The notes: a model not told the origin generated them from the letters alone. A DNA stretch of 43,336 nt from an uncultured Acidimicrobiales bacterium (GCA_938023735.1 CALJDK010000040.1:1-43336); one strand, 5' to 3'; positions 31,692-39,945 are shown, counted from the stretch's first letter. A program made the numbers and translations.

Positions 31692-32282
31692 GTGGCACCA
31701 GCATCAGAAGTAGCGATTCACGATCGGCTTCTTATTGTGGTGTCAGGACCCGGTGGGGCCGGTAAGGGGACGCTTGTCGATCACCTCCGGGCCGATGATG
31801 ACCGGCTCTGGCTCAGCCGCAGTTGGTCGTCCCGCTCACCCCGCGTCGGGGAAGACCCCGAGGCTTACAACTTCGTCACCCGCAAGCAATTCGACGCCCA
31901 CATCGACGCGGGCGGCTTTCTCGAGTGGGTCGACTTTCTCGACTACCGCCAAGGCACACCGCTTCCCGATCCGCCAGAAGGCAAAGATGTCGTGTTCGAG
32001 ATCGACGTCTTTGGGGGCCAGGCCATCGCCGAACGCTACGACAACCCGCTACTGATCTTTGTCGATACACCGTCGGTCGATGAACAACGGGCTCGACTGG
32101 TTGGACGGGGAGACCCACCCGAAAAAGTTGAGTCGCGCCTCGAACGTGGCCATCTCGAACGCGAGAAGGCCGCCGAGATTGGCTACTGCACCGTCATCAA
32201 CGACGATCTCGAACGAGCATCGGGGGAAATCGCGGCGCTTATCGCTGCGGCCCGTGCAGATCTTGCTCGCCAGTCCAGCTGA
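31692..32282 (+). CDS. gmk: Guanylate kinase
   Basis: Phosphorylates GMP to GDP. 196 residues. The P-loop reads GPGGAGKGT (residues 19-27) rather than the usual GPSGxGKST/GT. SWSSRSPRVGEDPEAYNFVTRKQFD corresponds to the GMP-binding region, VFEIDVFGGQAI to the usual D-x-Q-G-A segment, and the EWVDFLDYRQGTP stretch replaces the common E-NYYGTP. It is thus a somewhat divergent member but in the conserved mihF-gmk-rpoZ order. GTG start at leaderless distance from TAAGGT; only 41 bases follow mihF. Confidence 0.9.
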   Translation: MAPASEVAIHDRLLIVVSGPGGAGKGTLVDHLRADDDRLWLSRSWSSRSPRVGEDPEAYNFVTRKQFDAHIDAGGFLEWVDFLDYRQGTPLPDPPEGKDVVFEIDVFGGQAIAERYDNPLLIFVDTPSVDEQRARLVGRGDPPEKVESRLERGHLEREKAAEIGYCTVINDDLERASGEIAALIAAARADLARQSS

Positions 32283-32320
32283 TTTTCGGCGTCGGTGCTG
32301 TGCCGACCCTGCCAAAGCGG

Positions 32321-32326
32321 TACCAT
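32321..32326 (+). promoter_or_regulatory. rpoZ -10 element
   Basis: TACCAT in the gmk-rpoZ gap. It would give a leader of about 25 bases carrying GAGGAG, so rpoZ, unlike its neighbours, appears to be translated from a Shine-Dalgarno leader. Confidence 0.45.
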
Positions 32327-32357
32327 TGGGGTTCGGTTTGTACGAGGAGCCCCTGCC

Positions 32358-32645
32358 ATGACCCAACAACACGATCAACTGATGCGGCCACCCATCGAGG
32401 AACTCCTCGAAAAGGCCGACTCCAAGTTCCGTCTGGTCACCCTGAGCTCGCAACGAGCCCGTCAGATCAACTCGTACTTTGGTCAACTTGGCGATGGCCT
32501 TGGCAAGGCTGTGCCACCGCAGGTCACCTCGACTGCCCGGAAATCGCTGTCGGTAGCCTTTGAAGAAATCGGTGCCGACGTGATCGTTCCGGTCGAGAAG
32601 GTCGATGAGCCCGAGCCCGCTCCCGAGGCCAACGAAGACGAATAG
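32358..32645 (+). CDS. rpoZ: RNA polymerase omega subunit
   Basis: Small subunit that helps fold and hold beta-prime. 95 residues: MRPPIEELLEKADSKFRLVTLSSQRARQINSYF is the conserved core, followed by PQVTSTARKSLSVAFEEIGADVI and an acidic Pro/Glu tail. Start ATG 32358 has GAGGAG eight bases before it; an in-frame upstream TTG (32295) is inside non-conserved sequence. Between gmk and coaBC as in other actinobacteria. Confidence 0.95.
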   Translation: MTQQHDQLMRPPIEELLEKADSKFRLVTLSSQRARQINSYFGQLGDGLGKAVPPQVTSTARKSLSVAFEEIGADVIVPVEKVDEPEPAPEANEDE

Positions 32646-32652
32646 CCGCTTT

Positions 32653-32694
32653 GGCTCACCGCTGTGGGCCCGGTGTCCGGGCACGTAGTGAGCC
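32653..32694 (+). promoter_or_regulatory. Nested hairpin in the rpoZ-coaBC gap
   Basis: Outer stem GGCTCAC/GTGAGCC (32653-32659 with 32688-32694) encloses a perfect inner stem GCCCGG/CCGGGC (32668-32673 with 32677-32682) around TGT. No U-tract follows, so this is not a standard intrinsic terminator; it could be a processing site or a structured 5' leader of coaBC. Confidence 0.55.
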
Positions 32695-32713
32695 GTTCAG
32701 CCGATAGGTACCG

Positions 32714-33943
32714 ATGTCCACTGAGCCACTCTCTCCGGTCGCTGGTAAACGCATCGTTCTCTGCGTCAGTGGCGGTATCGCTGCCTACAAGTCCATCGAG
32801 GTCATGCGGCGCTTGGTCGATGCTGGCGCGCACGTTTCGCCGGTGCTCACCAAAGGAGCGCTGAACTTTGTCGGCAAGACCACCTTCTCTGCGTTGGGCT
32901 CCGAACCGGTGCAGATGGGGCTATTCGACGACAACGCAAACCCCATTCCCCATACCCGGCTAGGCCAGGAAGCCGACATTGTGGTGGTGGCCCCGGCGAC
33001 GGCGCGGGTTATCAGCGACTATCGCACCGGTCGTTCAGCCGATCTCCTCACCGCCACCCTCATCGCCACCGCAGCTCCCGTGGTGTTGGCACCGGCGATG
33101 CACACCGAAATGTGGGAGCACCCGGCCGTCGAAGAGAACCTCAACGTTCTGGCCGATCGAGGCGTGGTGATCGTTCCGGCAGAGGAGGGCCGTCTTGCTG
33201 GCGGCGATATCGGTAAGGGTCGCCTTGCGGCGCCCGCCACGATTGTTCGCACCATCGAAGCGGTGGCAGCCGGCACACAAAACTCACTCGCTGGACAGCG
33301 CGTGGTGGTTACCGCTGGCGGTACCCGTGAGCCCATGGATGCGGTTCGGTTCCTGGGGAACCGCTCGTCGGGGAAACAGGGTTATGCCATTGCCGACGAA
33401 GCCGCGGCCCGGGGCGGCGACGTAGTGCTCATCAGCACGGTCGAACGGGACACCCCGCCCGGTGTGCAAGTGGTCCGAGTCGAAACCGCCGCCGAAATGT
33501 CCGACGCGGTTCGAGAAGCAATGCAGACCGCTGACGTGTTGGTGATGGCAGCGGCGGTCGCCGATTTCCGACCCGCCGAGGCCGCCCCCGGAAAGATCAA
33601 AAAGGCCGGCGGTGTTCCGAATGTGACTCTTGAGGCCACTGAGGATATTCTGGCCAATGTCGGCGCCACTCGGCGTCCCGATCAGATGATCGTCGGCTTT
33701 GCAGCAGAAACCTCGGATCTCCGGGAAAATGCAGCCGGAAAACTCACCCGAAAGGGCGTCGACTTGATGGTTGCAAACGACGTGTCCGCTCCCGAGGTCG
33801 GGTTCGGGCACGACACGAACGAAGTACTCATCCTGACTGCAGCAGGTGAAGAGCACGCCGTGCCCCTCGCCTCGAAAGCGGTCATTGCCCGCGCCGTTCT
33901 CGACCATGTTGTGGCAGCGCAGGCAAAAACGAAGTCTCCCTGA
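32714..33943 (+). CDS. coaBC: Bifunctional PPC decarboxylase / PPC synthetase (CoaBC)
   Basis: Two steps of coenzyme A synthesis: ligation of cysteine to phosphopantothenate (CoaB), then decarboxylation to phosphopantetheine (CoaC). 409 residues. The N-terminal FMN domain has VLCVSGGIAAYKSIEVMRRL, the active-site His in IPHTRLGQEADIVVVAPATA and LAPAMHTEMWEHP, where the E. coli PAMN reads PAMH, as I recall for mycobacteria. The C-terminal CoaB domain shows VTAGGTREPMDAVRFLGNRSSGKQG and MAAAVADFRP. Position after rpoZ is the usual actinobacterial one. Confidence 0.95.
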   Translation: MSTEPLSPVAGKRIVLCVSGGIAAYKSIEVMRRLVDAGAHVSPVLTKGALNFVGKTTFSALGSEPVQMGLFDDNANPIPHTRLGQEADIVVVAPATARVISDYRTGRSADLLTATLIATAAPVVLAPAMHTEMWEHPAVEENLNVLADRGVVIVPAEEGRLAGGDIGKGRLAAPATIVRTIEAVAAGTQNSLAGQRVVVTAGGTREPMDAVRFLGNRSSGKQGYAIADEAAARGGDVVLISTVERDTPPGVQVVRVETAAEMSDAVREAMQTADVLVMAAAVADFRPAEAAPGKIKKAGGVPNVTLEATEDILANVGATRRPDQMIVGFAAETSDLRENAAGKLTRKGVDLMVANDVSAPEVGFGHDTNEVLILTAAGEEHAVPLASKAVIARAVLDHVVAAQAKTKSP

Positions 33944-33978
33944 GAGATCTTCATGAACAAGACAGGAATTGAACTTTC

Positions 33979-35178
33979 ATGAGCAGTTGGACCTTTTCGT
34001 CCGAGTCGGTAACCGAAGGGCATCCCGACAAGATGGCCGACCAGATTTCGGACTCGATTCTCGATGCGCTTCTCGAACAGGATCCGGCAAGCCGGGTTGC
34101 GTGCGAGACCCTCGTCACCACCGGCATCGCCGTTGTGGCTGGCGAGATCACAACCAAGGCATATGTCGATATTCCTTCGATCGTGCGTGAGACCATCAAG
34201 GAAATCGGTTACGACCGCGAGTCCTTTGGCTTCGACGGCAACACCTGTGGCGTCATGGTTTCTCTCGATGAGCAATCGGTCGACATCGCTCAGGGCGTCG
34301 ACGACTCCGAAGAAGTTCGTTCGGGCCAATCCGAAGAGGACGACCTCGACAAGCAGGGTGCCGGCGACCAAGGAATGATGTTCGGGTACGCCTGCGAGGA
34401 AACCCCAGAGCTCATGCCGCTTCCTATTCACCTTGCGCACCGCATGGCCGAGCGACTTTCGGAGGTCCGCAAGGCCGGTACCGTGCCGTACCTTCGCCCC
34501 GATGGCAAGACCCAGGTCACCTTCGAATACGAAGGCAACAAGCCTGTTGCGCTCAAGACCGTCCTGGTCTCGACCCAGCACAACGATGGCATCGACCGCG
34601 ACAGCATGATTCGCCCCGACCTCATCGAGAACGTGATCCGTCCGGTTATCCCCGAGCAGTTCGCCGACGATAACTACGAGGTCTACGTCAACCCGACCGG
34701 CCGTTTCGTTATCGGTGGCCCAGTTGGCGACGCCGGCCTCACCGGCCGCAAGATCATCGTCGACACCTACGGCGGCTCGGCGCGTCACGGTGGCGGTGCG
34801 TTCTCGGGTAAAGACCCGTCCAAGGTCGACCGTTCGGCTGCGTACGCTACCCGTTGGGTTGCCAAGAACGTGGTCGCCTCGGGCGCTGCAAGCCGCTGCG
34901 AGGTACAGGTTGCCTACGCCATCGGCGTCGCCAAGCCAATGTCGGTTCTCGTCGAAACCTTCGGCACCGAAACCGTCGATCCCGAGCAGATCGCCGCGGC
35001 GGTAAACGACGTGTTCGACCTTCGCCCTGCGGCGATTCTTCGCGACCTCGATCTGCGTCGTCCGATCTACAAGCGCACCGCGGCCTACGGCCATTTCGGT
35101 CGTACCGACAACGACGGCGGTTTCCCTTGGGAAAACACCGACCGGGCAGCCGACCTCAAGTCGGCTCTGGGGCTCTAA
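33979..35178 (+). CDS. metK: S-adenosylmethionine synthetase
   Basis: Makes AdoMet from methionine and ATP. Full-length, 399 residues: [23 protein letters not shown] at the start, [24 protein letters not shown] as the adenosine-binding signature, [21 protein letters not shown] and [19 protein letters not shown] as the phosphate loop. ATG 33979 follows coaBC by 35 bases, with AGGA about 11 bases upstream; the gap is too short for a SAM riboswitch. SAM made here supplies the four methyltransferases downstream in the window. Confidence 0.97.
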   Translation: MSSWTFSSESVTEGHPDKMADQISDSILDALLEQDPASRVACETLVTTGIAVVAGEITTKAYVDIPSIVRETIKEIGYDRESFGFDGNTCGVMVSLDEQSVDIAQGVDDSEEVRSGQSEEDDLDKQGAGDQGMMFGYACEETPELMPLPIHLAHRMAERLSEVRKAGTVPYLRPDGKTQVTFEYEGNKPVALKTVLVSTQHNDGIDRDSMIRPDLIENVIRPVIPEQFADDNYEVYVNPTGRFVIGGPVGDAGLTGRKIIVDTYGGSARHGGGAFSGKDPSKVDRSAAYATRWVAKNVVASGAASRCEVQVAYAIGVAKPMSVLVETFGTETVDPEQIAAAVNDVFDLRPAAILRDLDLRRPIYKRTAAYGHFGRTDNDGGFPWENTDRAADLKSALGL

Positions 35179-35193
35179 ATCACTGGGGCACCC

Positions 35194-35209
35194 GCCGGCC
35201 AAGGCCGGC
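35194..35209. terminator. GC-rich hairpin after metK
   Basis: GCCGGCC, AA, GGCCGGC: a perfect 7-bp dyad 15 bases after the metK stop. The following sequence (TTATCGAATTT) is only moderately T-rich, so it is at best a weak terminator. Confidence 0.4.
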
Positions 35210-35235
35210 TTATCGAATTTGACGATCACCCGTCT

Positions 35236-35274
35236 GACCCGCTCGTCCCGGCTGAACCGCCGGACGGGCGGGTC
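35236..35274 (+). promoter_or_regulatory. 16-bp hairpin just upstream of priA
   Basis: GACCCGCTCGTCC (35236-35248) pairs with GGACGGGCGGGTC (35262-35274) with one G-T pair; inside it CGG/CCG closes a CTGAA loop. It ends six bases before the priA GTG and would strongly limit ribosome access. No U-tract follows. Confidence 0.7.
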
Positions 35275-35280
35275 GTTCGC

Positions 35281-37071
35281 GTGCTTCCCGATGTCACCGG
35301 CATCACCAAGACGTTCGACTACGTGGTTCCCGACAGCTGGTCTGACGCCAATAAGGCGTTGGTGCAGGTCGGTTCGATCGTGCGGTTTGACCTCGGCGGC
35401 CGACGCCTTCGCGGCTGGGTGGTAGCAGAGGATGTCGAGCCAACCCCGGGCGTGTCACTCCGAGCACTCACCAAGGTCACCGGTTACGGACCCTCGGCAG
35501 AGCTTGTCGATCTCGCCACATGGGCTGCCGAACGCTGGGTTGGGCATCCGAGTCGGCTGTTGGTGGCTGCCTCGCCTCTGAAAGCGGTTACCCGTATTGC
35601 GGCACCTCGGCCGGCCAAAGAGCTTCCCGAGCAGGAGCCGTTTGTTGAGGCTGCGTTTGCTAGTGATCGAGCGGTTGTTCAGCTGCCACCAAGGGCGCCG
35701 TCGTTACCGTATGCGCTGGCTGCCGCTCGTCGGGGCAACGCACTGATCCTGGTGCCGAGCGTGGCCCGGGCAAAGTGGTTGGCCCGCCAACTCGCCGACA
35801 ACGGCGTGCGGGTGGCCGCAATGCCCGACGGGTGGGCCCGGGCGGCAAGCGGCGCCACGGTGGTCGGCGGCCGAGCAGCGGCCTGGGCGCCGGTAAAGGA
35901 CCTCGCTGCTGTCGTGGTGTTCGACGAGCACGACGAGGTATATCAGGACGAGCGAAGCCCAACCTGGAGCGCCCGCGATGTGGTGCGCGAACGGGCCCGA
36001 CGTGCCGGGGTTCCCTGTGTGGTCCTGTCACCCAATCCCACCCTCGAATCCATCGAGTGGGGAGAGCTGAAGGAGCCGCCTCGAGCCGAGCAGCGAGCGG
36101 GCTGGCCGCGGGTCGAAATCATCGATCGGCGCAGCGACGACATCGGCCGTACCGGACTCTTCTCGGACACGGTTGTTCGTGCCCTTCGCGATGACTCCTC
36201 GCCTGACCCCATCGTTTTTGTGCTCAACCGCAAGGGCCGGGCCCGGCTGCTCGCCTGCGTCAGCTGCGGAGAGCTTGGCTTGTGCGAGGTGTGCTCGTCG
36301 GCGCTGAAGCAACATGAAGAGGACGTGCTTGAATGCGGCACCTGCGGCACCAACCGTCCGGTGGTTTGTGCACGCTGTAGTTCGTCGACCTTCAAACGGA
36401 TTCGTATGGGGGTTACCCGGGCACGAGAGGAACTCGAAGCGCTGGCGGGGCGTCCCGTGGTAGAGGTGAGCGCGAGCGCAAAAGGCGCCACCGACAAGAC
36501 CGACAACACCTACATAGAGCGTTCCGGTGCCGATATTTTCGTGGGTACCGAGGCGGTACTGCACCGCATGAAGCGGGCCCGTGCCGTGGTATTTCTCGAC
36601 TTCGATCAAGAGCTTGGAGGCATCCGCTATCGCTCTGCCGAGCAGGCCTTTGGATTGCTTATTCGGGCGGCGCGTCTCCTCGGTCCGCGGTCTGCTGGTG
36701 GACGGTTGATCGTGCAAACTCGCAAGCCCGAACACGAGGTCCTTCGGGCCGCAAGTCAATCGGACCCCTCGGTGCTGCGTGTTGTCGAGAAGCAGCGACG
36801 CCAAGATCTTTCACTTCCGCCGTATTCGGCCATGGCAACCGTCTCGGGTGCTGTGGCTGAGGAGTTCGTGGCGGCGCTTCAACAGGTCCTTAAGGGGGCG
36901 GTGGCGGACCCGGCTGATCCTCGGCAATTCGACCGGCTGGCCGTTCAAGGTCCCAACGACGGCCGATGGTTGGTGCGGGCACCGAATCACAAAATCCTCA
37001 GCGAATTCTTGCGATCGGCAGCGCGCCCAACAGGGCGAATGCGAATCGAAGTTGATCCGCTTCGAGTCTGA
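35281..37071 (+). CDS. priA: PriA-like primosomal protein lacking a Walker A motif
   Basis: Replication-restart protein of the PriA family, 596 residues. Seen: the 3' DNA-end-binding domain (VLPDVTGITKTFDYVVPDSW), the aspartate box VVVFDEHDEVYQDERSPTWSARDVVRERA, eight zinc-binding cysteines (ACVSCGELGLCEVC ... CGTCG ... CARC) and the C-terminal LPPYSAMATVSG. Where helicases have GxTGSGKT there is only LPYALAAARRGNALILVPS, so ATP hydrolysis is not expected, as known for actinobacterial PriA. GTG 35281 is the first standard start in a frame open since the metK stop; the V-V-R preceding it also looks family-like, so the true start may be earlier. Confidence 0.88.
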   Translation: MLPDVTGITKTFDYVVPDSWSDANKALVQVGSIVRFDLGGRRLRGWVVAEDVEPTPGVSLRALTKVTGYGPSAELVDLATWAAERWVGHPSRLLVAASPLKAVTRIAAPRPAKELPEQEPFVEAAFASDRAVVQLPPRAPSLPYALAAARRGNALILVPSVARAKWLARQLADNGVRVAAMPDGWARAASGATVVGGRAAAWAPVKDLAAVVVFDEHDEVYQDERSPTWSARDVVRERARRAGVPCVVLSPNPTLESIEWGELKEPPRAEQRAGWPRVEIIDRRSDDIGRTGLFSDTVVRALRDDSSPDPIVFVLNRKGRARLLACVSCGELGLCEVCSSALKQHEEDVLECGTCGTNRPVVCARCSSSTFKRIRMGVTRAREELEALAGRPVVEVSASAKGATDKTDNTYIERSGADIFVGTEAVLHRMKRARAVVFLDFDQELGGIRYRSAEQAFGLLIRAARLLGPRSAGGRLIVQTRKPEHEVLRAASQSDPSVLRVVEKQRRQDLSLPPYSAMATVSGAVAEEFVAALQQVLKGAVADPADPRQFDRLAVQGPNDGRWLVRAPNHKILSEFLRSAARPTGRMRIEVDPLRV

Positions 37072-37107
37072 CCGTCCCGGTCGTCACCAAACCGGTACTT
37101 CGCGCGC

Positions 37108-37113
37108 TAGGTT
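37108..37113 (+). promoter_or_regulatory. -10 element for the 37120 gene
   Basis: TAGGTT, six bases before ATG 37120, no Shine-Dalgarno between: the leaderless pattern. Confidence 0.5.
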
Positions 37114-37119
37114 GGCCAA

Positions 37120-37722
37120 ATGGGAGGATCGTACTCACAGCAACGGCTGCAAGAGCTGGTCGAACTGGCGACCACACAGCTCACTCGTCATATGGCGATG
37201 GGAATCAGCAACGCACTCGAGTTGCTGCCCCGACCAATTGTCGAGTCCTGCCGGGCGTTGAGCCTGGTGCTGCACGAGAGCCCCGATGATCCCATGGAGT
37301 TCCGCATCGAACTTCGAGCTACCACCGAATCGCAGGTGTCGTCGGTCGAGCGGGCTGGAATCTCGGTGACCGAGGCCCAGTGGTCGCTCGATCACTGGAT
37401 CGACATCGTGCTGTGGGATTTCGACTGCGTCGAGCCGGGCGCCAATATCGAACGGCAAACCCGCAGCTGGGCTATCGCCGAGCTGGCAGCAAACGGCCAC
37501 CCGCCCAGTGGCGATGCCGGTTTCGCCCACCGAATCCGCCACATGTTGGGTCGGGTCGGTGCCAGTCTGCACGAGTCAGGCGCTATCGAGCGAGTGTTCG
37601 GGAAATCCCTCCCGGTGATCGTGCAGGGCGAACTCTACGACGAGTGGGCCAAAGAAATGACCGCTCACGCCAACCCCTGGGCAACAAAAACCGAACGTAG
37701 AAAGTGGTTCGTAGCCAGCTAA
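37120..37722 (+). CDS. Uncharacterised 200-residue protein
   Basis: No family recognised. A soluble alpha/beta protein without membrane segments or signal peptide: LQELVELATTQLTRHMAMGISNALELL as N-terminal helices, then RALSLVLHESPDDPMEFRIELRATTESQV, a Trp-rich segment WSLDHWIDIVLWDFDCVEP, and the C-terminal VIVQGELYDEWAKEMTAHANP. Leaderless-type start. It lies between priA and a convergent metal exporter (five-base gap), where mycobacteria have other genes, so it is probably a lineage-specific insertion. Confidence 0.65.
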   Translation: MGGSYSQQRLQELVELATTQLTRHMAMGISNALELLPRPIVESCRALSLVLHESPDDPMEFRIELRATTESQVSSVERAGISVTEAQWSLDHWIDIVLWDFDCVEPGANIERQTRSWAIAELAANGHPPSGDAGFAHRIRHMLGRVGASLHESGAIERVFGKSLPVIVQGELYDEWAKEMTAHANPWATKTERRKWFVAS

Positions 37723-37727
37723 CTGCG

Positions 37728-38708
37728 TTACCAGGTGCAGTCTTGCTGGCAGCCGACGTGCGATTCGGGTTCGATCTGAAAAGTGGTGTGATCGATGCCG
37801 TAGGTCGCGGCAACAAGCTCACGGGCCTGGTCGAGAATCGAGTGATGATCGGCGCCATCGAGTGCGGTCAGATGCGCCGACACCGACTCCATCTGCGAGG
37901 TAAGCGTCCACACATGTAGTTCGTGGACGTCGACGACGTCGCCGATACTTTCGAGCTGATTCCCCAGATCGTCGAGGTCGATGTGGCTCGGCGCCGACTG
38001 GAGGAGAACCATCAAGGCCTGCCGGCCGAGATGGTAGGTGCGGGGGAGTATCCAAAGCCCGATCACCGCGGCGAAGAGCGGGTCGATCCATGACCAACCG
38101 GTGAACTCATAGATCACCGCTGCGGCGATGACGGCCACCGAGCCGAGCATGTCCGCGACGACCTCAAGGTACGCACCTTTCATATTGAGGCTCTCCTTCG
38201 CCCCCTCGCGAAGCAGGAAGAACACGATGATGTTCACCACCAAACCAATGGTTGCGACGATAAGCATCGGCACACCGAGAAGTTCCTGGTCGTTGGCCGA
38301 GAACCGCTGCACCGCTTCGATGAGGACATAGATTGCGACGGCAAAGAGAAGGAGCGCGTTCACAAAGGCGGCAAGAATTTCGAGCCGGTACAGCCCAAAG
38401 GTGTGCCGTGAGCCGGTTTCAGATTTGTGGCGGATCGCCAACTGGATGGCGGCGAGCGCCATGCCCAAGCCAATAACGTCGGTAAGCATGTGCCCGGCAT
38501 CAGAAAGGAGCGCGAGCGAGCCGGTCCAGAATCCGGCTATCAGTTCGACGAAGAAGTACCCGCCGATAAGCACGAACGAGATACCCAGTGGCTTGATGTG
38601 GCGGGTGCCAGCGGTCGCCAGGCTCGGGCCATGACTGTGGCCGTGCTCATGATCGTGGCCCTTTGGGTGGCCGTGCTCGTCTCGGGTGTGATCCATTCCC
38701 ACCATCAT
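37728..38708 (-). CDS. Cation diffusion facilitator (CzcD/ZitB-like)
   Basis: Proton-driven exporter of Zn2+ and similar divalent ions. 326 residues: a His-rich cytoplasmic start (HGHPKGHDHEHGHSHG, about 12-27) for metal binding, six membrane helices, the transport-site LALLSDAGHMLTDV in helix 2 and GAYLEVVADMLGSV in helix 5, and a C-terminal cytoplasmic domain (VDVHELHVWTLTSQMESVSAHL) of the dimerising type. Several starts are possible (ATG 38708, ATG 38705, ATG 38696). Convergent with the 37120 gene. Confidence 0.93.
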   Translation of the reverse strand: MMVGMDHTRDEHGHPKGHDHEHGHSHGPSLATAGTRHIKPLGISFVLIGGYFFVELIAGFWTGSLALLSDAGHMLTDVIGLGMALAAIQLAIRHKSETGSRHTFGLYRLEILAAFVNALLLFAVAIYVLIEAVQRFSANDQELLGVPMLIVATIGLVVNIIVFFLLREGAKESLNMKGAYLEVVADMLGSVAVIAAAVIYEFTGWSWIDPLFAAVIGLWILPRTYHLGRQALMVLLQSAPSHIDLDDLGNQLESIGDVVDVHELHVWTLTSQMESVSAHLTALDGADHHSILDQARELVAATYGIDHTTFQIEPESHVGCQQDCTW

Positions 38709-38765
38709 CTATCGGCAGGCGGGCTCTTGTCAGCAATACTCCGATGTCGACACAAGACCGGTGCC

Positions 38766-39290
38766 TCAGTCGGTCAAATGCTGCCGCCGAGCCTCATACA
38801 TGGCTATCGACGCGGCGGTAGCCACATTGAGCGAACCCACCTTGCCGAGTTGCGGGAGGTACGCAACATGGTCGACGGCGGCAAGGGTAGCCGCCTGCAC
38901 ACCGCGATCTTCATGGCCGACAACCAGACACGATGGCGGACTCAGGTCGATGCGATCGAGCGGTTTGGCCTGATCGGCGAGTTCGATTGCCACCAGCTGA
39001 AATCCCGCAGCTCGGGCAAGGCCGATCGCCGCGGCTGAAGTTTCACATGCGGTCCACTCGACATAGCGGTCCGTACCGAGCGCCGTTTTTCCCACCTTCG
39101 AGTTGTCGGGTGTGGTGTCGGTGCCGGCGATCCACAGATGCTCCACCCGGTAGGCGGCAGCAGTGCGAATGATTGCCCCGAGACTAAAGGGCCCCTGCAC
39201 ACCCTCGACCATCATCGCCAACCGGGCATCGGTTTGGCGGCGGGTCTCGCGATGAAGCCGCTTCATGCCGGTTCCGTCGAGTTGCTTCAT
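38766..39290 (-). CDS. SpoU/TrmH-family RNA 2'-O-methyltransferase
   Basis: SAM-dependent methylation of ribose in rRNA or tRNA, SPOUT knot fold. 174 residues from ATG 39290, with MVEGVQGPFSLGAIIRTAAAYRVEHLWI, LVVGHEDRGVQ and the C-terminal knot LPQLGKVGSLNVATAASIAMYEARRQHL. The frame is open to 39452, but that extension lies within the next gene. ATG overlaps the stop of the RsmC-like gene (ATGA), so the two methyltransferases form an operon. The exact target nucleotide is not known. Confidence 0.9.
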   Translation of the reverse strand: MKQLDGTGMKRLHRETRRQTDARLAMMVEGVQGPFSLGAIIRTAAAYRVEHLWIAGTDTTPDNSKVGKTALGTDRYVEWTACETSAAAIGLARAAGFQLVAIELADQAKPLDRIDLSPPSCLVVGHEDRGVQAATLAAVDHVAYLPQLGKVGSLNVATAASIAMYEARRQHLTD

Positions 39291-39922
39291 GAGCGGGCCT
39301 TTACTTCGAGGATCCGAAACGCTTTTCGGGAGCCGAGTTTCTGCGTCGGCCAGCCCTGCTCGTTCAGCCACCGGGTCAGCGAGTCGGCACCTAGGTGTTT
39401 CTGAACCACAAGGTAGGCAACACCGTCTGGCGTCAGGCGATCGAGCCAGCACTCAAGGAGATCGTGCAATGCCGCTTTGCCGATACGAATCGGCGGGTTC
39501 GAATAGATGCGGTCGAAGCGCACGTCGAGCGGGACGCCATCGGGTTCGACAACCCGCACGTTGGTGAGCCCCGCGTCGGCGGCGTTGGATTCGCAGAGTG
39601 CTCGAGCCCGTTCGTTCACGTCGATCGCCCACACGGTGGAGTCGGGCTGACGGCTCGCCAAGGCGAGGGCAATGGGGCCGTATCCGCAGCCGATATCGGC
39701 GATGGTGCGAGCCTCAACCGGGGGAATGGGGGCGTCGAGCAGCAGATACTTGGTGCCGGTATCGATGTGGTCTGCAGCAAAGACACCGCGGTCGGCCACC
39801 AGGCGCAAGTGAACGTCTGGAAGCGAAAGCTCAAGGGTTCGTGGGTCGGACGCAACGTCAGGAGACGCCGAAAAGTACTGGCCGTCTGGTGTGGCATCTG
39901 GCGTTTGGCTCGGACTGGGCAC
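39287..39922 (-). CDS. RsmC/RlmG-like class I methyltransferase
   Basis: Predicted N2-guanine rRNA methyltransferase of the MTS-domain type. 211 residues: N-terminal Y-F-S-x-SP segment, then LRLVADRGVFAADHIDTGTKYLL, SAM motif I ADIGCGYGPIALALA, acidic AIDVNERA, and motif IV YSNPPIRIGKAALHDLL, with SNPPIRxGK diagnostic of the RsmC group; it has only one methyltransferase domain, as do many actinobacterial members. GTG 39922 follows TACCGT by seven bases on this strand, divergent from def. Confidence 0.9.
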   Translation of the reverse strand: MPSPSQTPDATPDGQYFSASPDVASDPRTLELSLPDVHLRLVADRGVFAADHIDTGTKYLLLDAPIPPVEARTIADIGCGYGPIALALASRQPDSTVWAIDVNERARALCESNAADAGLTNVRVVEPDGVPLDVRFDRIYSNPPIRIGKAALHDLLECWLDRLTPDGVAYLVVQKHLGADSLTRWLNEQGWPTQKLGSRKAFRILEVKARS

Positions 39923-39929
39923 GCCGCTG

Positions 39930-39939
39930 ACGGTAGCCT
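39930..39939. promoter_or_regulatory. Bidirectional promoter with overlapping -10 elements
   Basis: ACGGTAGCCT contains TAGCCT (39934-39939) reading rightward, six bases before the def ATG, and TACCGT (39935-39930) reading leftward, seven bases before the RsmC-like GTG. The two share the TA at 39934-39935. The whole intergenic space between the start codons is 23 bases, so both transcripts should be leaderless and polymerases cannot occupy both at once. Confidence 0.65.
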
Positions 39940-39945
39940 GAACCT

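Noticed and set aside
33944..33978. SAM riboswitch before metK
   Set aside because: Only 35 bases separate coaBC and metK, too few for any known SAM aptamer.
33682..35229. 515-residue minus-strand frame opposite metK and coaBC
   Set aside because: Shadow of two well-defined enzymes; no recognisable domains.
38725..38757. TCTTGT/ACAAGA inverted repeat upstream of the metal exporter
   Set aside because: A 6-bp match with 21-base spacing is weak and expected by chance at this length; no supporting promoter arrangement was seen.
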